A stretch of DNA of 64,000 bases from an uncultured Eubacteriales bacterium. GTDB taxonomy: Bacteria > Bacillota > Clostridia > Oscillospirales > CAG-382. Position 1 is the stretch's first letter. Each line of letters opens with the position of its first letter. This document shows positions 60,429 through 64,000 of the stretch, piece after piece. Below the pieces are notes generated by a model. The model worked only from the letters and a program-made list of their open reading frames with translations, ran no database searches and had not been told where the DNA came from. The position numbers and the translations under genes are program-made. Where the stretch lies: NCBI GenBank assembly GCA_900551295.1, contig URVJ01000014.1, positions 1-64,000 on the forward strand, written 5' to 3'.

Positions 60429-61385
60429 ATGAAAATACTTTTTATGGGCACGCCGGACTTTGCAGCCGACTGCTTAAAGGAACTGATAGAAGAAAACCGC
60501 GACGTCGCAGCCGTTATAACCCAGCCCGATAAGGCTATGGGACGCGGCATGAAAACGGGATATTCGGCGGTAAAAAAATATGCGCTTGAATGTGAAAAGC
60601 CTGTTTTTCAGCCCGAAACCTTAAAAGACGGCGCGATAAGCGAGCTGCTTAACGATATAAACCCCGACGTTATAGTTGTTGTCGCATACGGAAAAATACT
60701 TCCCGAATACGTGCTTAATTACCCGAAATACGGCTGTATAAACGTCCATGCGTCGCTGTTGCCGAAATACAGGGGCGCGGCACCCGTGCAGAGAGTCGTA
60801 ATGAACGGAGAAACCGAGACGGGCGTTACGACAATGCTTATGGATAAGGGACTTGATACGGGCGATATGCTGCTTTGCGCAAAGACGGATATAGGCATTG
60901 ACGACGACGCGGGAAAGGTTTTCGGCGAACTTTCCGAAATGGGCGCGAAGATTTTGTGCGAAACGCTTGACGGACTTGAAAACGGCAGTATCAAGCCCAA
61001 AAAGCAGGACGAAAGCCTTGCGACGTATGCAAATAAGATTTCAAACGAAGAATGTGCGATAGATTTTAATATGCCGGTGAAAAACGTGCATGATAAGATA
61101 AGGGGACTCAATCCTTTTCCCGGCGCGTTCTGCTATCATAACGGAAAAGTGCTTAAACTTTGCTTCTGCACGGTGTTTGACGAAAAGGTAGACTTTGATA
61201 TTTCAAAGGCAGTGCCGGGAGAGGTTGTCGAGGCGTCAAAACGCGGCGTTTTCGTAAAGTGCGCGGACGGACTTCTGTGCCTCGAAAGAATGAAACCCGA
61301 GGGAAAGGGCGTTATGAGCAGCGCCGATATGGTAAACGGCAGAAAAATTTCAGCCGGAGATGTTCTCACACCCGAAAAAGAGTAA
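60429..61385 (+). CDS. fmt: Methionyl-tRNA formyltransferase
   Basis: A 318-residue enzyme that formylates initiator Met-tRNA using 10-formyl-tetrahydrofolate. The start is ILFMGTPDFAADCLKEL. The formyl-transfer site has INVHASLLPKYRGAAPVQRVVMNGETETGVTTMLMDKGLDTGDML. The C-terminal OB domain binds the tRNA (FPGAFCYHNGKVLKL). GAGGAATGA at the end of def serves as the ribosome site, 6 bases after the def stop, so the two are coupled. Confidence 0.98.
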   Translation: MKILFMGTPDFAADCLKELIEENRDVAAVITQPDKAMGRGMKTGYSAVKKYALECEKPVFQPETLKDGAISELLNDINPDVIVVVAYGKILPEYVLNYPKYGCINVHASLLPKYRGAAPVQRVVMNGETETGVTTMLMDKGLDTGDMLLCAKTDIGIDDDAGKVFGELSEMGAKILCETLDGLENGSIKPKKQDESLATYANKISNEECAIDFNMPVKNVHDKIRGLNPFPGAFCYHNGKVLKLCFCTVFDEKVDFDISKAVPGEVVEASKRGVFVKCADGLLCLERMKPEGKGVMSSADMVNGRKISAGDVLTPEKE

Positions 61386-61411
61386 ATGCTTGTTTTGTAA
61401 AGGAGAAAATT

Positions 61412-62125
61412 ATGCCTTATTTCTATTATTCGCCCGATTCTTTTTCGACATATGTGTTTCTTGTGCTTCCTGCGGTTATCTTTGCCTTGTGGGCAAGCAC
61501 AAACGTAAACATGACGTTTAAAAAATATGCGAAGGTGAAAGCTCAGTGCGGCTGGACGGGAGAAATGGCGGCAAGGCGTATCTTAGACGCAAACGGTCTG
61601 AGAGACGTGCGTATAGAGCATATTTCCGGAAACCTTACCGACCATTACGATCCGAGAACAAACGTCATAAGACTGTCTGACTCGGTGTATTCAAATAACA
61701 GCGCCGCCGCGATAGGAGTTGCCGCACATGAGGCGGGACACGCAGTTCAGTACGCCGTAAACTACGCACCCATACACATAAGAGCCGCAATAATACCCGT
61801 GTGCAATATAGGTTCAAACCTTGCAATGCCGCTTGTAATACTCGGACTTCTGCTAGGTTCGTACGGACTTGCAAATATAGGAGTTCTCGCTTTCGGACTT
61901 GCAACGCTGTTCCAGCTTGTGACGCTGCCTGTTGAGTTCAATGCGAGCGCACGTGCAATGAAAGCGCTGAGCGAAAGCGGATATATGACCGACACCGACC
62001 TTAAAGCGTCGAGAAAGGTGCTGACGGCTGCGGCTTTGACATATGTTGCGGCACTTGCCGTATCTCTTGCAAACCTGCTTCGCCTGTTTATACTAGTAAA
62101 CGGCTCAAACCGCAGGGACAGGTAA
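61412..62125 (+). CDS. Membrane zinc metallopeptidase, YugP family
   Basis: A 237-residue membrane protein of the Zn_peptidase_2 family (YugP in Bacillus). An N-terminal membrane helix (YVFLVLPAVIFALWAS) precedes the protease core with the zinc motif HEAGHAVQYA near residue 110. Then two or three more helices (IIPVCNIGSNLAMPLVILGLLLGSYGLANIGVLAFGLATLFQLVTLPVEF; VLTAAALTYVAALAVSLANLLRLFIL) complete it. NLTDHYDPRTNVIRLSDSVY is a family segment. The substrate is unknown. The ATG at 61412 has AAAGGAG; an earlier frame overlapping fmt is rejected. Confidence 0.95.
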   Translation: MPYFYYSPDSFSTYVFLVLPAVIFALWASTNVNMTFKKYAKVKAQCGWTGEMAARRILDANGLRDVRIEHISGNLTDHYDPRTNVIRLSDSVYSNNSAAAIGVAAHEAGHAVQYAVNYAPIHIRAAIIPVCNIGSNLAMPLVILGLLLGSYGLANIGVLAFGLATLFQLVTLPVEFNASARAMKALSESGYMTDTDLKASRKVLTAAALTYVAALAVSLANLLRLFILVNGSNRRDR

Positions 62126-62131
62126 GTAAAG

Positions 62132-63457
62132 TTGAATAACGCAACACCGAGAAGCGCGGCGGTTCTTTCGCTCAACGCTTCGTTAAAAAACGGAAAATTT
62201 GTAAATCTGGAGCTTGACTCCGCAATAAAAAAATACGGCTTTGAGGATAAGGATAAAACTTTTTTCACGAGGCTGCTGTACGGCACGGTCGAGAAAAAGC
62301 TTACTCTTGAATATATTGTACAAAAGCTGTCGAGTACGCCGGTTTCAAAAATTCAGCCGCTTGTTATGTGTATACTCGAAACGGGACTTTATCAGATTTT
62401 TTATATGGACAGAGTTCCCGACAGCGCGGCGTGCAACGAATCCACAGAGCTTGTAAAACAGCTCTGCCCCAAAGCATATGCCGGATTTGTCAATGCGCTG
62501 CTCAGAAACGCGGCGAGAAACAAGGACGAAATTCTTGGGGAAATTGAAAATCTGCCCGGCACTTTCGGACTGTCGGTAAGGTACAGCGTTCCCGAATGGA
62601 CGGTAAAGCTGTGGCAGAAAGATTACGGCTGTGCCGAAAAGATACTTGACGCGCTGTGTACGGAGGTTCCGCATCTTACGCTCAGAGTAAATACCATGAA
62701 GATAAGTGCAGATGAGCTTTGCACGCATTTTGATAAATCGCTCAGGGCAGCCGTCACGTCCCAAAGCAATATAACGGTTTCGTCCTCGGCGAGCGTTAAA
62801 GAACTGTACGGATATAACGAAGGTCTTTTCTTTGTTCAGGATACGGCGTCAACGCTTGTTTCCTCGCTTATAAACAGGGACGTTTTCAAAACGCAGAAAC
62901 CGATTATTGCCGATACCTGTTCGTGTCCGGGAGGAAAATCCTTTTCGGCGGCGATAAACCTCGCAGACGAGTGCGAAATACATTCCTACGATCTTCACGC
63001 AAACAGATTAAAGCTTGTGTCGGACGGCGCAAAAAGGCTCGGACTTAAAAGCATATCGGTAAAGGCAGCCGACGGAAGAACGGGAGATCCGGAGCTTTTC
63101 GGAAAAGCCGACGCAGCGATCTGCGACGTCCCCTGCTCGGGACTCGGAGTAATTGCAAAAAAGCCGGATATACGCTATAAAGACCTTTCCGATATAGAAA
63201 GACTGCCTGAAGTTCAGCTTGCAATACTCAAAACCTCGGCAAATTACGTAAAACGCGGCGGATTTATTGTTTATTCCACCTGTACGCTGCGCAATGCCGA
63301 AAATAATGACGTTGTAAATGCGTTTCTTTCGGAAAACGGAGATTTTGAACTTTGTCCGACGGGACTTCCGGGAGATAAGGACGGAATGTGTACATTTCTG
63401 CCGCATAAAACGCACACAGACGGATTTTTTGCGGCAAAGCTTGTAAAAAAGGCGTGA
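62132..63457 (+). CDS. rsmB: 16S rRNA (cytosine-967-C5)-methyltransferase
   Basis: A 441-residue rRNA m5C methyltransferase. The N-terminal ~140 residues are a NusB-like domain (FFTRLLYGTVEKKLTLEYIVQKLSS). The C-terminal Rossmann domain has the SAM motif ADTCSCPGGKSFSAAINL, IHSYDLHANRL, catalytic motif IV DVPCSGLGVIAKKPDIRYK and the nucleophile cysteine in VYSTCTLRNAENNDVV. The start is TTG at 62132, 6 bases after the stop of the peptidase gene. It is followed by rlmN as in other Firmicutes. Confidence 0.96.
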   Translation: MNNATPRSAAVLSLNASLKNGKFVNLELDSAIKKYGFEDKDKTFFTRLLYGTVEKKLTLEYIVQKLSSTPVSKIQPLVMCILETGLYQIFYMDRVPDSAACNESTELVKQLCPKAYAGFVNALLRNAARNKDEILGEIENLPGTFGLSVRYSVPEWTVKLWQKDYGCAEKILDALCTEVPHLTLRVNTMKISADELCTHFDKSLRAAVTSQSNITVSSSASVKELYGYNEGLFFVQDTASTLVSSLINRDVFKTQKPIIADTCSCPGGKSFSAAINLADECEIHSYDLHANRLKLVSDGAKRLGLKSISVKAADGRTGDPELFGKADAAICDVPCSGLGVIAKKPDIRYKDLSDIERLPEVQLAILKTSANYVKRGGFIVYSTCTLRNAENNDVVNAFLSENGDFELCPTGLPGDKDGMCTFLPHKTHTDGFFAAKLVKKA

Positions 63458-63511
63458 ATTCGCCGAAATAACCGCACATAAAAGCGCTTAAATTTTAAAA
63501 GGGTGACATTT

Positions 63512-64000
63512 TTGGACAAAAAAGACATATCGAGCCTGCTTCCCGAGGAGCTTTGCGAATATCTGTCGGCTCTTTCGGAGAGTACCGGCGTGAAAATAGA
63601 AAAATACCGCGCGTCGCAGATATTTTCGTGGCTTGTAAAGGGCGCGGCGGATTTTTCAGAAATGGGAAATATCCCGAAAAATATAAAAGCCGTACTGGAG
63701 GAAAACGCATATATTACTCTGCCTCAGATACAGACAAAGCTTGTTTCCAAAATTGACGGAACGGTAAAATATCTGTTCAGACTTCACGACGGAGAGTGTA
63801 TAGAGAGCGTGTTTATGAGATACGAACACGGAAATACGCTTTGCATTTCTTCACAGGCAGGCTGCCGTATGGGCTGTACCTTCTGCGCGTCGACCCTGAA
63901 CGGACTTTCGCGAAATCTTCTTCCGTCCGAGATGACGGGACAGGTAATAGCCGCGCAGAAAGACCTCGGCGAAAAGGTTTCCAATATCGTAATGATGGGA
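63512..64000 (+). CDS. rlmN: Dual-specificity 23S rRNA A2503 / tRNA A37 C2-methyltransferase, 3' end beyond the window
   Basis: The first 163 residues of a radical-SAM methyltransferase; the frame runs open to the window end. The N-terminal accessory domain (LLPEELCEYLSAL, KYRASQIFSWLVKGAADFSEM, IPKNIKAVLEENAY) and the radical SAM cluster CRMGCTFCAS match RlmN. ESVFMRYEHGNTLCISSQAGCRMGCTFC is the classic segment. The start is TTG at 63512 with GGGTGA 6 bases upstream. The second catalytic cysteine lies outside the window. Confidence 0.96.
   Translation, partial: MDKKDISSLLPEELCEYLSALSESTGVKIEKYRASQIFSWLVKGAADFSEMGNIPKNIKAVLEENAYITLPQIQTKLVSKIDGTVKYLFRLHDGECIESVFMRYEHGNTLCISSQAGCRMGCTFCASTLNGLSRNLLPSEMTGQVIAAQKDLGEKVSNIVMMG

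Overview
The window is chromosomal DNA of a Gram-positive-type bacterium of the class Clostridia (Bacillota), probably an uncultured gut or rumen lineage. The reasons are the gene order of the core clusters (murB-whiA-dnaE; rpsF-ssb-rpsR; yicC-remA-gmk-rpoZ-priA-def-fmt-Zn peptidase-rsmB-rlmN; nnrDE-lipoprotein-alr), S-layer-homology (SLH) anchored surface proteins, lipoproteins, AGGAGG-type ribosome binding sites and many sigma-A promoters with exactly 17-bp spacers. No phage, transposase, plasmid or CRISPR genes are visible. The species cannot be named from sequence alone.

Layout. 1-470: tRNA-Ser(CGA) and two decayed tRNA-Ser 5' halves. 0.7-5.8 kb: a carbohydrate locus (GH39-type glycosidase, two Gfo/Idh/MocA oxidoreductases, an AraC regulator and a wrecked ADP-ribosylglycohydrolase gene). 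5.9-11.3 kb: the dnaE, whiA and murB operon, read right to left. 11.4-12.8 kb: an autoregulated TetR/methyltransferase pair. 12.9-16.3 kb: alr, a GerS-like lipoprotein and nnrDE. 16.4-29.9 kb: a large GLUG/InlB-repeat surface protein, a fumarate-reductase-type flavoprotein, and a three-gene operon with two SLH proteins. 30.1-32.1 kb: a glycosidase with L-rhamnose mutarotase. 32.2-50.4 kb: a block of very large secreted carbohydrate-active proteins, an intact ADP-ribosylglycohydrolase, a cytosolic WbsX/GH99-like enzyme and a second AraC regulator. 50.5-53.5 kb: repeat-bearing non-coding DNA, a lipoprotein and gdhA. 53.6-64 kb: ribosomal and housekeeping operons, ending inside rlmN.

The surface block suggests a cell that builds and binds complex glycans outside and imports or trims products inside. 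SLH domains anchor proteins to the wall. Ig-like, InlB-type and carbohydrate-binding-like modules present SGNH or WbsX/GH99-type catalytic domains. Soluble glycosidases, a mutarotase and oxidoreductases would process the sugars. The two AraC regulators each face a divergent carbohydrate gene.

The most interesting unexplained signal is a pair of related tiny genes (37 and 41 codons, shared pattern M-[KR]-K-x-Y-x2-P and a C-terminal IDAD motif). Each lies immediately downstream of, and apparently co-transcribed with, a large secreted protein. They are too short for ordinary gene calling. A related observation is an uncharacterised C-terminal domain shared by three of the secreted proteins.
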